This document shows positions 6,751 through 17,250 of a DNA stretch of 33,672 nt, piece after piece (position 1 is the first letter of the stretch; each line of letters opens with the position of its first letter). The notes beneath the pieces are model-generated. The model had not been told where the DNA came from. It saw nothing but the letters and a program-made list of their open reading frames with translations, and searched no databases. Position numbers and translations under genes: made by a program. Source of the DNA: Halothiobacillus sp. 35-54-62 (GTDB lineage Bacteria > Pseudomonadota > Gammaproteobacteria > Halothiobacillales > Halothiobacillaceae); the NCBI GenBank assembly GCA_002281295.1, contig NCFS01000018.1, forward strand, positions 1 to 33,672, read 5' to 3'.

Positions 6751-7983
6751 CTAGCGTGTGAATGCGCCGGCTTCTTCAAGATTAAACGCATCATGTAGCG
6801 TTCGCACTGCCAACTCTAAATACTTGTCATCGACCACCACAGAAATTTTTATCTCAGAGGTGGAAATCATGCGAATGTTGATTTGCTCATCCGCCAATAC
6901 CTTGAACATTTTGGCAGCAATGCCCGCATGGGAACGCATACCCACGCCGACCAGTGATATTTTTACAATTTTAGGGTTCCCCGATATTTCACGCGCGCCC
7001 AATTTTTCGGCCTCGGCGCGCAAAATATCTAAGGTTTTATCGTAATCGCCGTGCTGCACCGTGAAGGTGAAATCGGTGGTGTTATCGACGCCCACATTTT
7101 GCAAAATCATATCGACTTCAATATTAGCAGCTGCAACCGGCCCTAAGATAGCATAGGCAATGCCGGGGCTATCGGGCACGCCTTTGATTGTGAGCTGTGC
7201 TTCATCTCGATTAAAAGCAATGCCTGATATAACCGCCTGTTCCAAAATTTCATCCTCCAAGGTAATCAGCGTGCCAGGGCCATCCACAAAGGATGACAAT
7301 ACGCGCAATGGGACATTATATTTTCCAGCAAATTCAACCGAGCGAATTTGCAATACCTTTGAGCCTAAGCTGGCCATCTCCAACATTTCTTCAAAGGTGA
7401 TTTTATCCAAGCGGCGCGCACGGGGTTCTACCCGGGGGTCGGTCGTATAAACCCCATCCACATCGGTATAAATTTGGCATTCATCCGCTTTCAATGCCGC
7501 AGCCAAGGCGACCGCTGAGGTATCAGAACCACCCCGACCCAAGGTGGTAATGTCGCCCTCGGCATTCACACCTTGGAAGCCTGCGACCACCACTACGCGA
7601 CCTGCGGCGAGATCGGCCATGATCGATTGCGTTTCAATAGCCTGAATTCGAGCCTTATTGAAGGCACTGTCGGTCAGGATTTTTACTTGGGCGCCCGTAT
7701 AAGAGCGCGCACATTGCCCACGCGCCTCAAGCGCCATGGCCAGTAGCGCGGTGGTCACCTGTTCGCCCGTAGATACCAGCACATCCAGTTCCCGCTCGCT
7801 GGGGCGTGCTTGTATTTCTTTGGCTAAACCGATAAGGCGGTTGGTTTCACCGCTCATAGCCGAAACCACCACCACGATGGAATCTCCCGCTTGTCGCGCA
7901 CGAATGACGCGCTCAGCCACGGCTGAAATACGCTCAACGCTGCCAACGGACGTGCCACCATACTTTTGGACGATTAAAGCCAT
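6751..7983 (-). CDS. lysC: Aspartate kinase (monofunctional, with ACT domains)
   Basis: Phosphorylates aspartate with ATP, the first step to lysine, threonine, methionine and diaminopimelate. The protein has 410 residues. The kinase domain begins with KYGGTSVG (7-14), has GRGGSDTSAVALAAAL for substrate and nucleotide binding, and DVDGVYTTDPR. Two ACT regulatory domains fill the C-terminal third (TIKGVPDSPG and KISLVGVGMRSHAGIAAKMF), which fits feedback inhibition by lysine and/or threonine. No fused homoserine dehydrogenase. It lies between alaS and csrA, and a TATAAT box upstream suggests its own promoter. Confidence 0.96.
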   Translation of the reverse strand: MALIVQKYGGTSVGSVERISAVAERVIRARQAGDSIVVVVSAMSGETNRLIGLAKEIQARPSERELDVLVSTGEQVTTALLAMALEARGQCARSYTGAQVKILTDSAFNKARIQAIETQSIMADLAAGRVVVVAGFQGVNAEGDITTLGRGGSDTSAVALAAALKADECQIYTDVDGVYTTDPRVEPRARRLDKITFEEMLEMASLGSKVLQIRSVEFAGKYNVPLRVLSSFVDGPGTLITLEDEILEQAVISGIAFNRDEAQLTIKGVPDSPGIAYAILGPVAAANIEVDMILQNVGVDNTTDFTFTVQHGDYDKTLDILRAEAEKLGAREISGNPKIVKISLVGVGMRSHAGIAAKMFKVLADEQINIRMISTSEIKISVVVDDKYLELAVRTLHDAFNLEEAGAFTR

Positions 7984-8130
7984 GCCTGTTTGAAACCTGG
8001 TTTTTAGAAGCGATTAAAAATAGCCGCGCAGTCTACTTAAATTAAGCACGGGTTGCACGCATCAAGTTGTTACACAACGGTCATATCAGCGAAAGTTGAA
8101 AGAGGGGCATCTTTTAAAGACAAAACTGAA

Positions 8131-8136
8131 ATTATA
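8131..8136 (-). promoter_or_regulatory. Possible lysC promoter (-10 box)
   Basis: A perfect TATAAT on the minus strand lies about 150 bp upstream of lysC, in the 189-bp gap after alaS. No good -35 was found at 16-18 bp. GGGGCAT and ATGCCCC near 8104 and 8157 form a distant inverted repeat around it. Confidence 0.4.
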
Positions 8137-8172
8137 TTCACGAAAACCCCCTTTAATGCCCCGCGCAGGCCA

Positions 8173-10800
8173 TTAAACGCGCGCACTTAGCGCGGCTTCT
8201 AACCAAACTTTGGCATTAATGAGCGCTTGCTCGAGGTGCTCGGGTTGGGTGCCCCCCGCTTGAGCCATGTCTGGCCGGCCACCGCCTTTTCCGCCCACGG
8301 CAAGCGCGGCGATATTAACTAAATCGCCCGCCTTAATTCGGCCGGTTAGGTCTTTACTCACCCCGGCGATTAATCGCACTTTACCGTCGTCGATGCTCGC
8401 GAGCAGAACAGCCGAGGTGCCCAATTTATTTTTAAGTTGATCCACCATATCGCGCAATGTATTGGCATCGGCATTCGGCAATTGGGCGACCAAGAACTTA
8501 GCATCCCCCACAGAGATCGCCGCTTGCAACAAATCCCCCCCCGCTTGCGCGGCCATGTGCGACTTAAGCTCGGCTAGTTCACGCTCCAGCTCTCGGTTGC
8601 GCGCCACCACCTGCCCGACCCGGCTAATAACCTCTTGGCGCGTACCGCGCACCAGCTGCGCTATTTCGCCTAAGGTGATTTCATTTTGCGTCAGTAGCGC
8701 GAGTGCCGTCGCCCCCGTGACGGCTTCAATCCGCCGCACGCCTGCGGCCACGCCCGTTTCTGAGACAATTTTAATTAAACCCAAATCACCCCCGCGACGA
8801 GCATGGGTGCCGCCACACAGTTCCATTGAGAAAGGCCCTATCGCGACCACACGCACCACATCGCCATATTTCTCGCCAAACAGAGCCACCGCACCAGCGG
8901 CACGCGCTTCATCGATGGGCAGTTCTCGGGTTTCTACGGGGTGGTTTTCACGGATTTGGGCATTAACTATTTGCTCAATTTCGCGCAACTGTGCATCGGT
9001 GATGGGTTCGGGCTGTGAAAAATCAAACCGCAAGGATTCGGCACTCACACGGGAACCTTTTTGGTGAACATGCGCGCCCAGTACTTGACGAAGCGCGGCA
9101 TGTAAGAGGTGGGTGGCCGAGTGGTTGAGCCGAATCGACGCGCGGCGCGCCGCATCAATCACCGCATCAGCGCTATCGCTTAGGTGGATTCGCCCCTCGA
9201 TGACCTCGCCTAGATGCAGGAAGTTTGCGCCTTGCTTTTGGGTATCGGTCACAAGGAATCGCCCTGTGGCCGTGGCAATCACGCCGCTATCACCCACTTG
9301 GCCGCCAGATTCTGCATAAAACGGGGTGTGATCGAGCACCAACACGCCGGCCTGCCCTGCTTCAAGCGCTTCAACTGCCGCGCCATCATGCACCAGTGCC
9401 ACAATTTTGCCCGTTGCTTGTTCTTGGGTATAACCTTCAAAACACGTTGATGTGGCGACATCCACCACATGGGTTTGTTGCGAAAATTGGCTTGCGGCAC
9501 GCGATTGGGCACGGCGTTCGGCCATCGCGTGCTCAAAACCTGCTTCATCCAAAAGCAAGCCGCGCTCTCGGGCAATATCGGCTGTTAAATCGAAGGGGAA
9601 ACCGTGGGTATCATAGAGCTTAAAGACGACGTCACCGGCTATCGTGGCACCCGCAGGTAAATCAACCAACTCGGCATCAAGAACTTGCATGCCGGATGCG
9701 AGGGTTTGTAAAAAACGCTCTTCTTCGGCACGCAGCACCCGCTCGACTTCGGCCTGATTTTGCGTTAACTCGGGATAGGCTGCGCCCATCACCGCAACCA
9801 AGGGCGCCACCAAGCGAAAGAAAAAGGGGTCATCGACGCCCAATTTATGGCCATGCCGCGCGGCACGCCGAATAATCCGCCGCAGCACATAATCTCGGCC
9901 TTCATTACCGGGGCGAACCCCATCAAGAATCAAAAAGGCGCATGAGCGGATGTGATCGGCTAATACTTTCAATGAGTTAGCCGAACGATCAGGCGCTTGG
10001 GTTATGGCTTGGGCGGCATCAATGAGGTGGCGAAAAATATCGATATCATAATTGCTATGCACACCTTGCAAGATGGCAGCTAATCGCTCCATGCCCATAC
10101 CGGTATCGACCGATGGCTTGGGTAATGGGGTTAATTGGCCACTTTGAGCCCGATCGTATTGCATGAACACGATGTTCCAGATTTCGATAAATCGGTCCCC
10201 ATCTTCATCGGGCGAACCCGGTGGGCCGCCAGGAATATGCGCCCCATGATCGTAAAAAATCTCCGTGCACGGGCCGCAAGGGCCGGTATCCCCCATCTGC
10301 CAAAAATTATCGGAGCCGCCTGCGGGCTTATCCCCAATGCGGCGGATTTTTTCAGCAGAGAGCCCGATTTCATCGCGCCAAATGGCATACGCCTCGTCAT
10401 CGGTGTGGTACACCGTCACCAAGAGGCGCTCTGGCGGTAATTGCAGCGTTTTGGTTAGAAAATCCCACCCGAATCGAATCGCTTCTGATTTGAAGTAATC
10501 GCCAAAACTAAAATTACCCAGCATTTCAAAAAAAGTGTGATGCCGTGCGGTGTAACCGACGTTTTCTAAATCGTTGTGCTTGCCGCCCGCCCGCACGCAA
10601 CGCTGGCAGGATACGGCGCGGGGATTAGCGCGATGCTCCAGCCCCAAAAAGGCATCTTTGAATTGCACCATGCCCGCATTGGTAAATAACAAGGTGGGGT
10701 CATGCGCGGGAATTAAAGACGATGAGGGCACAATCTCATGGCCTTGGGCATGGAAGAAGTCCAGAAAAGCGGTGCGCAATTCAGCAGTAGTTTTCATCAT
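8173..10800 (-). CDS. alaS: Alanine--tRNA ligase
   Basis: Charges tRNA-Ala with alanine and edits mischarged Ser and Gly. The length of 875 residues is normal. The class II catalytic part has [18 protein letters not shown] and [19 protein letters not shown]. The editing domain has the metal-binding HSATH (560-564) and CGGTH (662-666). The C-terminal DHHA1-type part carries [15 protein letters not shown]. Two adjacent ATGs (10800, 10797) could be used, and neither has a clear ribosome binding site. It follows recX, in the usual gammaproteobacterial order. Confidence 0.97.
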   Translation of the reverse strand: MMKTTAELRTAFLDFFHAQGHEIVPSSSLIPAHDPTLLFTNAGMVQFKDAFLGLEHRANPRAVSCQRCVRAGGKHNDLENVGYTARHHTFFEMLGNFSFGDYFKSEAIRFGWDFLTKTLQLPPERLLVTVYHTDDEAYAIWRDEIGLSAEKIRRIGDKPAGGSDNFWQMGDTGPCGPCTEIFYDHGAHIPGGPPGSPDEDGDRFIEIWNIVFMQYDRAQSGQLTPLPKPSVDTGMGMERLAAILQGVHSNYDIDIFRHLIDAAQAITQAPDRSANSLKVLADHIRSCAFLILDGVRPGNEGRDYVLRRIIRRAARHGHKLGVDDPFFFRLVAPLVAVMGAAYPELTQNQAEVERVLRAEEERFLQTLASGMQVLDAELVDLPAGATIAGDVVFKLYDTHGFPFDLTADIARERGLLLDEAGFEHAMAERRAQSRAASQFSQQTHVVDVATSTCFEGYTQEQATGKIVALVHDGAAVEALEAGQAGVLVLDHTPFYAESGGQVGDSGVIATATGRFLVTDTQKQGANFLHLGEVIEGRIHLSDSADAVIDAARRASIRLNHSATHLLHAALRQVLGAHVHQKGSRVSAESLRFDFSQPEPITDAQLREIEQIVNAQIRENHPVETRELPIDEARAAGAVALFGEKYGDVVRVVAIGPFSMELCGGTHARRGGDLGLIKIVSETGVAAGVRRIEAVTGATALALLTQNEITLGEIAQLVRGTRQEVISRVGQVVARNRELERELAELKSHMAAQAGGDLLQAAISVGDAKFLVAQLPNADANTLRDMVDQLKNKLGTSAVLLASIDDGKVRLIAGVSKDLTGRIKAGDLVNIAALAVGGKGGGRPDMAQAGGTQPEHLEQALINAKVWLEAALSARV

Positions 10801-10910
10801 GAGGGGATTACAAAGTCAAAGGGTTAAGATTCAATGCCTGCGAGTGTACCGGAAAGCGGTGCGCATTGAATATCACAATGCATGCGATAGCGCAGCTTTA
10901 CGCCGGATCA

Positions 10911-10943
10911 CCCTAACGAATTAAGAACGAACTTAAGTTAGGG
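10911..10943. other. Hairpin over the recX stop codon
   Basis: CCCTAAC and GTTAGGG, with inner arms TTAAG and CTTAA, form an imperfect hairpin that includes the recX stop at 10938-10940. There is no T run, so it is not a classical terminator. It could be a 3'-end stabiliser or a processing site between recX and alaS. Confidence 0.4.
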
Positions 10944-11417
10944 CGGCGCATCGGGCCAAAATGCACTCGCCTCTCGGGCTTGTTCGGGTGAAAAACCGCG
11001 ATTGAGCAAATGCCGATAACGGTGCAACAATGCCGCACGATCATCGGCAGGTTGTTGATAATGCCGCGCCACTTGGCGTTGCGCGCAGGCGAGCCAATCC
11101 ACATCGGCCTCGGCTATTACCTCGGCCACACACGCACTGGCAACCCCGCGTTGACGCAGTTCTGCCCGGATGGCCATTAAGCCGTAGCCGCGCGCCACGC
11201 GCATCCGAAGGTAGGCGTCCGCATAACGAGAATCTGACTGCCAACCTTGCGCGGCAAGCCGTTCGATCACCGCATCAATCACATCGGAACCAAACCCCCG
11301 AAGTGAGAGCTTTTGCTTGAGCTCAAAGGCGCTATGTTCTCGCCGCGTGAGCAACCCCAGCGCGATTTTTTCTGCCGCCGCCGAAGTATTAACTAGCGCA
11401 AGAGAGGGACGCATCAC
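10938..11417 (-). CDS. recX: Regulatory protein RecX
   Basis: Modulates RecA by capping or destabilising its filaments. The protein has 159 residues and the usual RecX three-helix repeats; ALGLLTRREHSAFELKQKL, GFGSDVIDAVIERL and SRYADAYLRMRVARGYGL are the family pattern. It starts only about 13 bp after the recA stop, so it is most likely made from the recA transcript. Two adjacent ATGs (11417, 11414) exist, with no strong ribosome binding site; low output relative to RecA is expected. Confidence 0.93.
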   Translation of the reverse strand: MMRPSLALVNTSAAAEKIALGLLTRREHSAFELKQKLSLRGFGSDVIDAVIERLAAQGWQSDSRYADAYLRMRVARGYGLMAIRAELRQRGVASACVAEVIAEADVDWLACAQRQVARHYQQPADDRAALLHRYRHLLNRGFSPEQAREASAFWPDAPP

Positions 11418-11430
11418 ACGCTAGAAGCAA

Positions 11431-12483
11431 TTACTCATCGCTGCCGGGCATTTCGTCATCGTCTACCGGCCGTGCGGCCGCTTTACTTGAGCTACCGCCG
11501 GCCAGAATTTGCGCGCGCAACTTGGCCTCGATCTCATCGGCAAGCTCAGGGTGCTCAACGAAATACTGGCGCGCATTATCTTTGCCTTGGCCTAAGCGAA
11601 TATCACCGCAAGAATACCAAGCGCCGGCTTTTTGAATCAGGCCATGCACGGCGGCCAAATCAATCAACTCCATCAAGCGCGAAATGCCCTCGCCATACAA
11701 AATGTCCACATCGACCACTTTGAACGGCGGTGCCATTTTGTTTTTTACGACTTTAATTCGGGTTTGATTACCAATAATTTCTTCGCCTTTTTTCACGGCA
11801 CCCACGCGACGAATATCCAACCGCACAGACGCATAAAATTTGAGCGCATTGCCGCCGGTCGTGGTTTCAGGGCTGCCATAACTCACGCCAATTTTCATAC
11901 GAATCTGGTTAATGAAAATGACCATGCAGTTGGTACGCTTAATATTGCCCGTGAGTTTACGCAAGGCTTGGCTCATGAGACGCGCTTGCAAACCGACATG
12001 GGTGTCGCCCATTTCGCCTTCAATTTCAGCCTTCGGCACAAGGGCTGCCACCGAATCAATGACCACCACATCCACCGCGCCTGAGCGCACCAACATATCG
12101 GTAATTTCGAGCGCCTGCTCGCCGGTATCTGGCTGGCTCACCAATAAGTCATCGACATTTACGCCCAATTTTTGGGCATAAGTTGGGTCGAGCGCGTGCT
12201 CGGCATCCACAAACGCACACACGCCGCCTGTTTTTTGCGCTTGGGCGATCACTTGCAAGGTAAGCGTGGTTTTACCCGAGGATTCCGGGCCGTAAATTTC
12301 AACGACGCGGCCTCGGGGCAAGCCACCAATACCCAGTGCCGCATCCAGCGCAATGGAACCGGTGCTCACGACGGGCACATCGACGCCAGCCGTATCGTTC
12401 ATCCGCATCACAGCGCCTTTGCCAAATTGGCGCTCAATTTGACTTAAGGCGGCCGTGAGGGCTTTTTTACGATTTTCGTCCAT
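11431..12483 (-). CDS. recA: Recombinase RecA
   Basis: ATP-dependent strand exchange protein of homologous recombination and co-protease for LexA. The protein has 350 residues. Walker A GPESSGKT is at 65-72, and the DNA-binding loop regions ([40 protein letters not shown]) are intact. The acidic tail ([10 protein letters not shown]) is typical. AAAGG precedes the ATG. A plausible promoter lies in the 49-bp gap upstream, but no CTG-N10-CAG LexA box of the E. coli type is seen there. Confidence 0.98.
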   Translation of the reverse strand: MDENRKKALTAALSQIERQFGKGAVMRMNDTAGVDVPVVSTGSIALDAALGIGGLPRGRVVEIYGPESSGKTTLTLQVIAQAQKTGGVCAFVDAEHALDPTYAQKLGVNVDDLLVSQPDTGEQALEITDMLVRSGAVDVVVIDSVAALVPKAEIEGEMGDTHVGLQARLMSQALRKLTGNIKRTNCMVIFINQIRMKIGVSYGSPETTTGGNALKFYASVRLDIRRVGAVKKGEEIIGNQTRIKVVKNKMAPPFKVVDVDILYGEGISRLMELIDLAAVHGLIQKAGAWYSCGDIRLGQGKDNARQYFVEHPELADEIEAKLRAQILAGGSSSKAAARPVDDDEMPGSDE

Positions 12484-12497
12484 GGGGTACCTTTAAT

Positions 12498-12527
12498 AAA
12501 ATAGTGTTAGCAGAAAATAAAAATCAA
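12498..12527 (-). promoter_or_regulatory. Probable recA promoter
   Basis: On the minus strand, TTGATT (12522-12527) is followed after 18 bp by TATTTT (12498-12503), just upstream of recA. No E. coli-type SOS box overlaps it. Confidence 0.5.
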
Positions 12528-12532
12528 GAACC

Positions 12533-13708
12533 TTAGCCCATCACGCGGGCCATGCGCCGTAACGCTTCTTGCAGCGCGCTCATACTGGTGGCATAACTCA
12601 AGCGAAGGTATCCCGGTGCACCAAAGGCGGTACCCGGCACCACCGCCACCCCGGCTTGTTCAAGCAAAAGCTCACTCAAAGCCACATCATCGGCAAGCTT
12701 GAGGCGCGAAATGACCGCACTCACATCAGGAAAATTATAAAACGCGCCTTGGCTTGGCAGGCACACCACATCACGAATTTCATTAAGCCGCGCCACGACA
12801 AAATCATGGCGCGCTTTAAATGAGCGCACCATCATTTGAATTTCAGACTGATCGCCTTCAATCGCCGCCTGCGCCGCCACTTGAGCGATAGAGCACGCGC
12901 CCGAGGTGCTCTGGGATTGAATCATGCTCATGGCTTTGATAATGGGCAGAGGGCCTGCCGCATAACCAATGCGCCATCCGGTCATTGCATACGCCTTGCT
13001 CACGCCGTTCAGCACAATAATGCGGGGCAGCAAATCAGGGGCTACCATGGCGATATTCGAGAAGGGTTCATCGGACCAAAGAATTTTCTCGTACATATCA
13101 TCGGTTGCAATCAACACCTGGGGATGCGCACGCAACACCTCGGCCATAGCCGCCCAATCGGCTCGCGTATACGCCACGCCCGTGGGGTTAGAGGGGCTGT
13201 TGAGCATCACAATGCGGGTTTTTTCAGTCAAGGCAGACGCCAGCTGCGCGGGTGTGATTTTAAAACCTTGATTTTGCCCCGCCAACACAATAACGGGCTC
13301 GCCACCGGCCAATAACACCATATCGGGGTATGAAACCCAGTAGGGCGCGATCACAATTACCTCGTCCCCAGGATTAAGCACCGCCTGAAATAGGTTGTAG
13401 ATGCTTTGCTTACCGCCGGTCGATACGATAATTTCATTGGGTGCGTACTGAAGCCCTTGATCATCCTGCAAACGCTTGGCAATGGCTTGGCGCAAGCTTA
13501 AAATCCCTTCAACGGCCGTGTACCGAGTAAAACCGGCATTAATGGCCTCAATAGCAGCTGCGCGAATCGGCGCGGGGGTATCAAAATCGGGCTCCCCTGC
13601 CCCCAAGCTAATAATATCGCGGCCCTGCGCTTTTAATTCAGCAGCTTTTGCCGCCACAGCCAAAGTGGGCGATGGGCGCACGCGGCGCACCCGGTCTGAA
13701 AGGATCAT
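12533..13708 (-). CDS. Class I PLP-dependent aminotransferase, aspartate aminotransferase type
   Basis: Transfers amino groups between aspartate (or a related amino acid) and 2-oxoglutarate, using pyridoxal phosphate. The chosen start at 13708 (MILSDRVRRV) gives 391 residues, normal for subgroup Ib enzymes. SPSNPTG (Asn174), TDDMYE (PLP-contacting Asp), the Schiff-base Lys238 in GVSKAYAMTGWRIG and the C-terminal Arg in YLRLSYA are all present. A GAGGAG lies about 12 bp upstream of this ATG. A longer TTG-started frame exists but does not fit the family. Tyrosine/aromatic or prephenate substrates cannot be excluded. It lies directly upstream of recA. Confidence 0.92.
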   Translation of the reverse strand: MILSDRVRRVRPSPTLAVAAKAAELKAQGRDIISLGAGEPDFDTPAPIRAAAIEAINAGFTRYTAVEGILSLRQAIAKRLQDDQGLQYAPNEIIVSTGGKQSIYNLFQAVLNPGDEVIVIAPYWVSYPDMVLLAGGEPVIVLAGQNQGFKITPAQLASALTEKTRIVMLNSPSNPTGVAYTRADWAAMAEVLRAHPQVLIATDDMYEKILWSDEPFSNIAMVAPDLLPRIIVLNGVSKAYAMTGWRIGYAAGPLPIIKAMSMIQSQSTSGACSIAQVAAQAAIEGDQSEIQMMVRSFKARHDFVVARLNEIRDVVCLPSQGAFYNFPDVSAVISRLKLADDVALSELLLEQAGVAVVPGTAFGAPGYLRLSYATSMSALQEALRRMARVMG

Positions 13709-13729
13709 GATCGAAAAAAACTCCTCAGG

Positions 13730-13753
13730 ATTGCGCGGTAGGCCACGCGCAAT
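13730..13753. other. Perfect 8-bp hairpin in the aminotransferase leader
   Basis: ATTGCGCG and CGCGCAAT flank an 8-nt loop, about 20 bp before the aminotransferase start and next to its ribosome binding site. The T run lies after the GAGGAG, too far away for a normal terminator. It may affect translation or mRNA stability. Confidence 0.45.
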
Positions 13754-13828
13754 AAAAATCCCGCACAAAAAACACCAATTAAATAGCCCGACATGGTACC
13801 GAAATCGCGCTGAGGCGGGTAGCCGCTT

Positions 13829-14629
13829 TTAAATTTCTGCCACGGGCACGGGGCTTAAATCTCGAACGCGACGAAACTCAAATAAACACACCGCCGCCGC
13901 CACCGAGACATTCAAGCTTTCAACGGGCGCACGCATCGGGATGTAGATTAATTGATCGCAATGCTCCTGGGTTAAGCGGCGCAAACCCTCGCCCTCGCTC
14001 CCCATCACCAAGGCCACCGGCTCTGCGGCGAAATCGGTTTCATATAAGCTAACCATCCCACCGCCTGCAGCGCCCACAATCCAAATGTGCCGCTCTTTAA
14101 GCTCGCCTAGCGTGCGCGCTAAATTGGTTACTTGAATAAAGGGCACGCGCTCGGCCGCGCCCGAAGCCGATTTGCGGGCGGTTGGCGTTAACCCCACCGC
14201 CCGATCTTTTGGTGCAATCACGGCATGCACACCGGCCGCCTCGGCACTGCGAAGACAGGCGCCCAAGTTATGGGGGTCGGTTACGCCATCGAGTACTAAC
14301 AAAAACGCGGGCTCTTTCAAGCCATCAAGCAGGGCAAATAAATCGTGCTCATTGCCCGCCGGCGCAGGCTGATAACGCGCCAATACCCCTTGATGCCGTG
14401 CCAATTCTTTATCGGCCCGCACCCGATCCATAAATACTTTTTCGGGCGCCTCTTCAACCGACACCCCTTGATTTTGCGCCAACTGGCGCAAGAGCTGCAC
14501 GCGCTTATCTTGCCGGCCCTGCTCGAAAATCACTGACAAAACCCGCGCAGGATCGTGCTGTAAAGCGGCTTCAACCGCATGAAAACCGCTGAGCCATTGC
14601 GTTGTGGCTGGGGCGCGACGATCAGCCAT
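13829..14629 (-). CDS. rlmB: 23S rRNA (guanosine-2'-O)-methyltransferase RlmB
   Basis: A SpoU/TrmH-family (SPOUT) methyltransferase that methylates the ribose of G2251 in 23S rRNA. The protein has 266 residues. The substrate-binding domain starts with WLSGFHAVEAAL. The three family motifs are DPHNLGACLRSAEAAGV, LVMGSEGEGLRR and IPMRAPVESLNVSVAAAV. The start lies 2 bp after the rnr stop (TAA-GC-ATG), the classic rnr-rlmB operon. E. coli has the same gene pair. Confidence 0.96.
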   Translation of the reverse strand: MADRRAPATTQWLSGFHAVEAALQHDPARVLSVIFEQGRQDKRVQLLRQLAQNQGVSVEEAPEKVFMDRVRADKELARHQGVLARYQPAPAGNEHDLFALLDGLKEPAFLLVLDGVTDPHNLGACLRSAEAAGVHAVIAPKDRAVGLTPTARKSASGAAERVPFIQVTNLARTLGELKERHIWIVGAAGGGMVSLYETDFAAEPVALVMGSEGEGLRRLTQEHCDQLIYIPMRAPVESLNVSVAAAVCLFEFRRVRDLSPVPVAEI

Positions 14630-14631
14630 GC

Positions 14632-17070
14632 TTAGCGCGCCTCGTCGTCGCGCGGAGGCGTGCGCTCGGCAACCGATTCGGATGTTGTCGCCACGGGCGC
14701 GGGTGACGGGGTGGGCTGGGTGGCTAAAGGCTCGCCCGCCAACGCTGGTTCAGCCGAACCATCGGCAGACGCGCCCGACTCATCCGTTGGCTTTTTGCGG
14801 CGCCGGCGGCGAGGTTTGCGTTTCTTTTTATCCGCATCATCGCCATCTTGCTCTTGATCCGGCTCATCTTCAAAGTCGGCATCATTCATTGCATCGGCAT
14901 CATCGGGCAGAACAAAATCGATTTTCCGCTCATCTAAATCCACGCGCGCCACACGAACGCGAATTTCATCGTTGAGCGCATACACCCGCCCTGAGCGCTC
15001 GCCGCGCAAAGACAGCGTGGCAGGATCAAAATGGTAATAGTCTTTAGTGAGCGCCGTAATATGCAACAAGCCTTCCACGAAGAAGTCTTTGAGCTCGATA
15101 AATAAACCAAAACCTAAGACAGAGGAAACGCGCCCAGCAAACACCTCGCCCACTTTATCCAGCATAAACTCGCATTTGAGCCAATCGGTGGCATCGCGGG
15201 TCGCTTCATCTGCACGGCGCTCATTGTTGGAGCAATGCTCACCAATAATGACCACTTCATCATGGCTATACGGAAATTTCTCGGCGCCTCCGGTGCGCAA
15301 AACATGCCGAATCGCCCGATGCACCATTAAATCGGGGTAGCGGCGAATCGGCGAGGTGAAGTGCGCATAAAACTCGTGCGCAAGACCAAAATGCCCCAAG
15401 TTATTCGGTGAATACACCGCTTGGCGCAATGAACGCAAAATCATGGTTTGAATGGTGAGAAAATCCGGCCGCCCTTGTATTCCACTGAGCAGGGTATTGA
15501 AGTCACGCGGTTTTGGCTCATCACCACCGCCGAGCGATAAGCCTTTTTCGGCCAGCATGCTACGCAAATCGGTTATTTTTTCTGCCGTGGGGCGATCGTG
15601 CACCCGATACAGCGCCGGAATTTTTTGATCAGAAACAAACCGGCCTGCCGCGACGTTTGCGGCAATCATGCACTCTTCAATGATTTTGTGCGCATCGTTA
15701 CGCTCATACGGCACGATGGCCTCAATTTTCCGCCCCTCGCCAAATACGATGCGGGTTTCCACCGTTTCAAAATCAATAGCACCCCGCCGATCACGCTCGG
15801 CGCGCAACACACGGTAGACTGAATACAACGATTCGAGCGGCTCAAGTAGGGCCGCGTGCTCTGCCCGCGCATCGGGGGCTTGCTCGACCAGAATTTGAGC
15901 AACCAAATCGTAGGTTAGCCGCGCGGCAGAGCGCATTACGCCCTCAAAAAAGCGGAATTTAACCAGTTTGCCATCCGGGTTAATGACCATATCGGCACAG
16001 AGACACAAGCGATCCACGGCCGGATTGAGCGAGCACAATCCGTTGGATAAAATCTCAGGCAACATCGGCACAACGCGCCCAGGAAAATAAACCGAGGTCG
16101 CTCGATTAAAGCCTTCCCGATCAAGCGGCGAACCGACGCGTACATAATGGCTCACATCGGCAATGGCCACTAAAAGCCGGAAGCCTTCTGGCACGGGATG
16201 GCAATACACCGCATCATCAAAATCTTTGGAATCGGCGCCATCAATGGTGACCAGCGGCAAGTGCCGCAAATCAACTCGGCCCGATTTATCGGCTTCACTC
16301 ACCTGCGGGTTCAAGCCATCAATGGCCGATAAAACGGCCTCTGGCCATTCATGCGGGATGCCGTGCGAGTTAATAGCCACATCAATTTCCATGCCGGGGG
16401 ACATATGGTCGCCCAGCACTTCAACGACTTTGCCCACCGGCTTGTGCCGCAATGTGGGCTGCTCGACCAAGGCAACGCGCACGATTTGGCCATCGCGCGC
16501 TCCGTGCAAGTCGGTCATCGGGATGAGCACATCTTGCGTCATGCGGGCGTGATCGGGCACCACAAAGGCAATACCGGCCTCCAACACAATCCGCCCCACA
16601 ATCTCGGCATTCGCCCGTTCGATAACTTCAACGAGGTTACCCTCGCGACGGCCACGGCGATCAAGCCCGGTAACCTGCACCACGGCTCGGTCGCCATTGA
16701 GCAATGCCCGCATAACGCGGGGCGAGAGAAACACATCGTCGCCCCCTTCATCGGGCACCAGAAAACCAAACCCATCCCGATGGCCCAGCACCCGCCCCCG
16801 CACAAGCTCGGCATGCGTGACGGGCACATAACCGCCTCGGCGATTACGAATCACCTGACCATCGCGCTCCATCGCGCGCAGACGACGGCTCAGGCCTTCG
16901 ATTCGTTCATCATCACCATCATACAAAAGGTGGCTAATCATTCGATTGAGCGTTAACGGCCCATCGTGCTCAGAGAGCAATTGCAAAATAAATTCGCGGC
17001 TTGCTACTGGATTATCGTACTTTTCAGCCTCTTGGACTGCGTTCGGATCGTTTACCGTCTCTTGGGTCAT
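14632..17070 (-). CDS. rnr: Ribonuclease R
   Basis: A processive 3'-5' exoribonuclease that degrades structured RNA and takes part in rRNA quality control. The protein has 812 residues. It shows an N-terminal helix-turn-helix region (about 23-85), cold-shock domains, the RNB catalytic domain with the metal-binding pattern DGADSKDFDD (277-286), and an S1 domain near 640-725. The Lys/Arg-rich tail (KKKRKPRRRRRKK) is followed by a low-complexity Ala/Pro/Ser end. TAAGG precedes the ATG. It is first in the rnr-rlmB operon and divergent from uvrB across 180 bp. Confidence 0.96.
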   Translation of the reverse strand: MTQETVNDPNAVQEAEKYDNPVASREFILQLLSEHDGPLTLNRMISHLLYDGDDERIEGLSRRLRAMERDGQVIRNRRGGYVPVTHAELVRGRVLGHRDGFGFLVPDEGGDDVFLSPRVMRALLNGDRAVVQVTGLDRRGRREGNLVEVIERANAEIVGRIVLEAGIAFVVPDHARMTQDVLIPMTDLHGARDGQIVRVALVEQPTLRHKPVGKVVEVLGDHMSPGMEIDVAINSHGIPHEWPEAVLSAIDGLNPQVSEADKSGRVDLRHLPLVTIDGADSKDFDDAVYCHPVPEGFRLLVAIADVSHYVRVGSPLDREGFNRATSVYFPGRVVPMLPEILSNGLCSLNPAVDRLCLCADMVINPDGKLVKFRFFEGVMRSAARLTYDLVAQILVEQAPDARAEHAALLEPLESLYSVYRVLRAERDRRGAIDFETVETRIVFGEGRKIEAIVPYERNDAHKIIEECMIAANVAAGRFVSDQKIPALYRVHDRPTAEKITDLRSMLAEKGLSLGGGDEPKPRDFNTLLSGIQGRPDFLTIQTMILRSLRQAVYSPNNLGHFGLAHEFYAHFTSPIRRYPDLMVHRAIRHVLRTGGAEKFPYSHDEVVIIGEHCSNNERRADEATRDATDWLKCEFMLDKVGEVFAGRVSSVLGFGLFIELKDFFVEGLLHITALTKDYYHFDPATLSLRGERSGRVYALNDEIRVRVARVDLDERKIDFVLPDDADAMNDADFEDEPDQEQDGDDADKKKRKPRRRRRKKPTDESGASADGSAEPALAGEPLATQPTPSPAPVATTSESVAERTPPRDDEAR

Positions 17071-17235
17071 GGAAACCTTAATCTGTAAAAACGTGGATTA
17101 AATCGGGGGCAATCACTGCGCGCCCACCCGAGTTGTTTAAGCTAGATGCGCAAACAGCACACCCGAGCACTAACTATTTATTGATTCAATTTAGCATGAT
17201 AATCCATTTCAACCGATAACCGATGACCAATCCTC

Positions 17236-17241
17236 TATACT
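17236..17241 (+). promoter_or_regulatory. -10-like box directly upstream of uvrB
   Basis: TATACT ends 9 bp before the uvrB ATG. No clear -35 at the usual spacing and no ribosome binding site are visible. If this box is used, transcription would begin at or within a few bases of the start codon. Confidence 0.35.
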
Positions 17242-17250
17242 TTGAGCCCT

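Noticed and set aside
13709-13768. Longer aminotransferase start (TTG at 13768)
   Set aside because: The added residues do not fit the family and the ATG at 13708 has a ribosome binding site, although spaced wide.
14660-16956. Several long plus-strand frames opposite rnr
   Set aside because: They are shadows of a well-conserved minus-strand gene, with no ribosome binding sites or family-like sequence.
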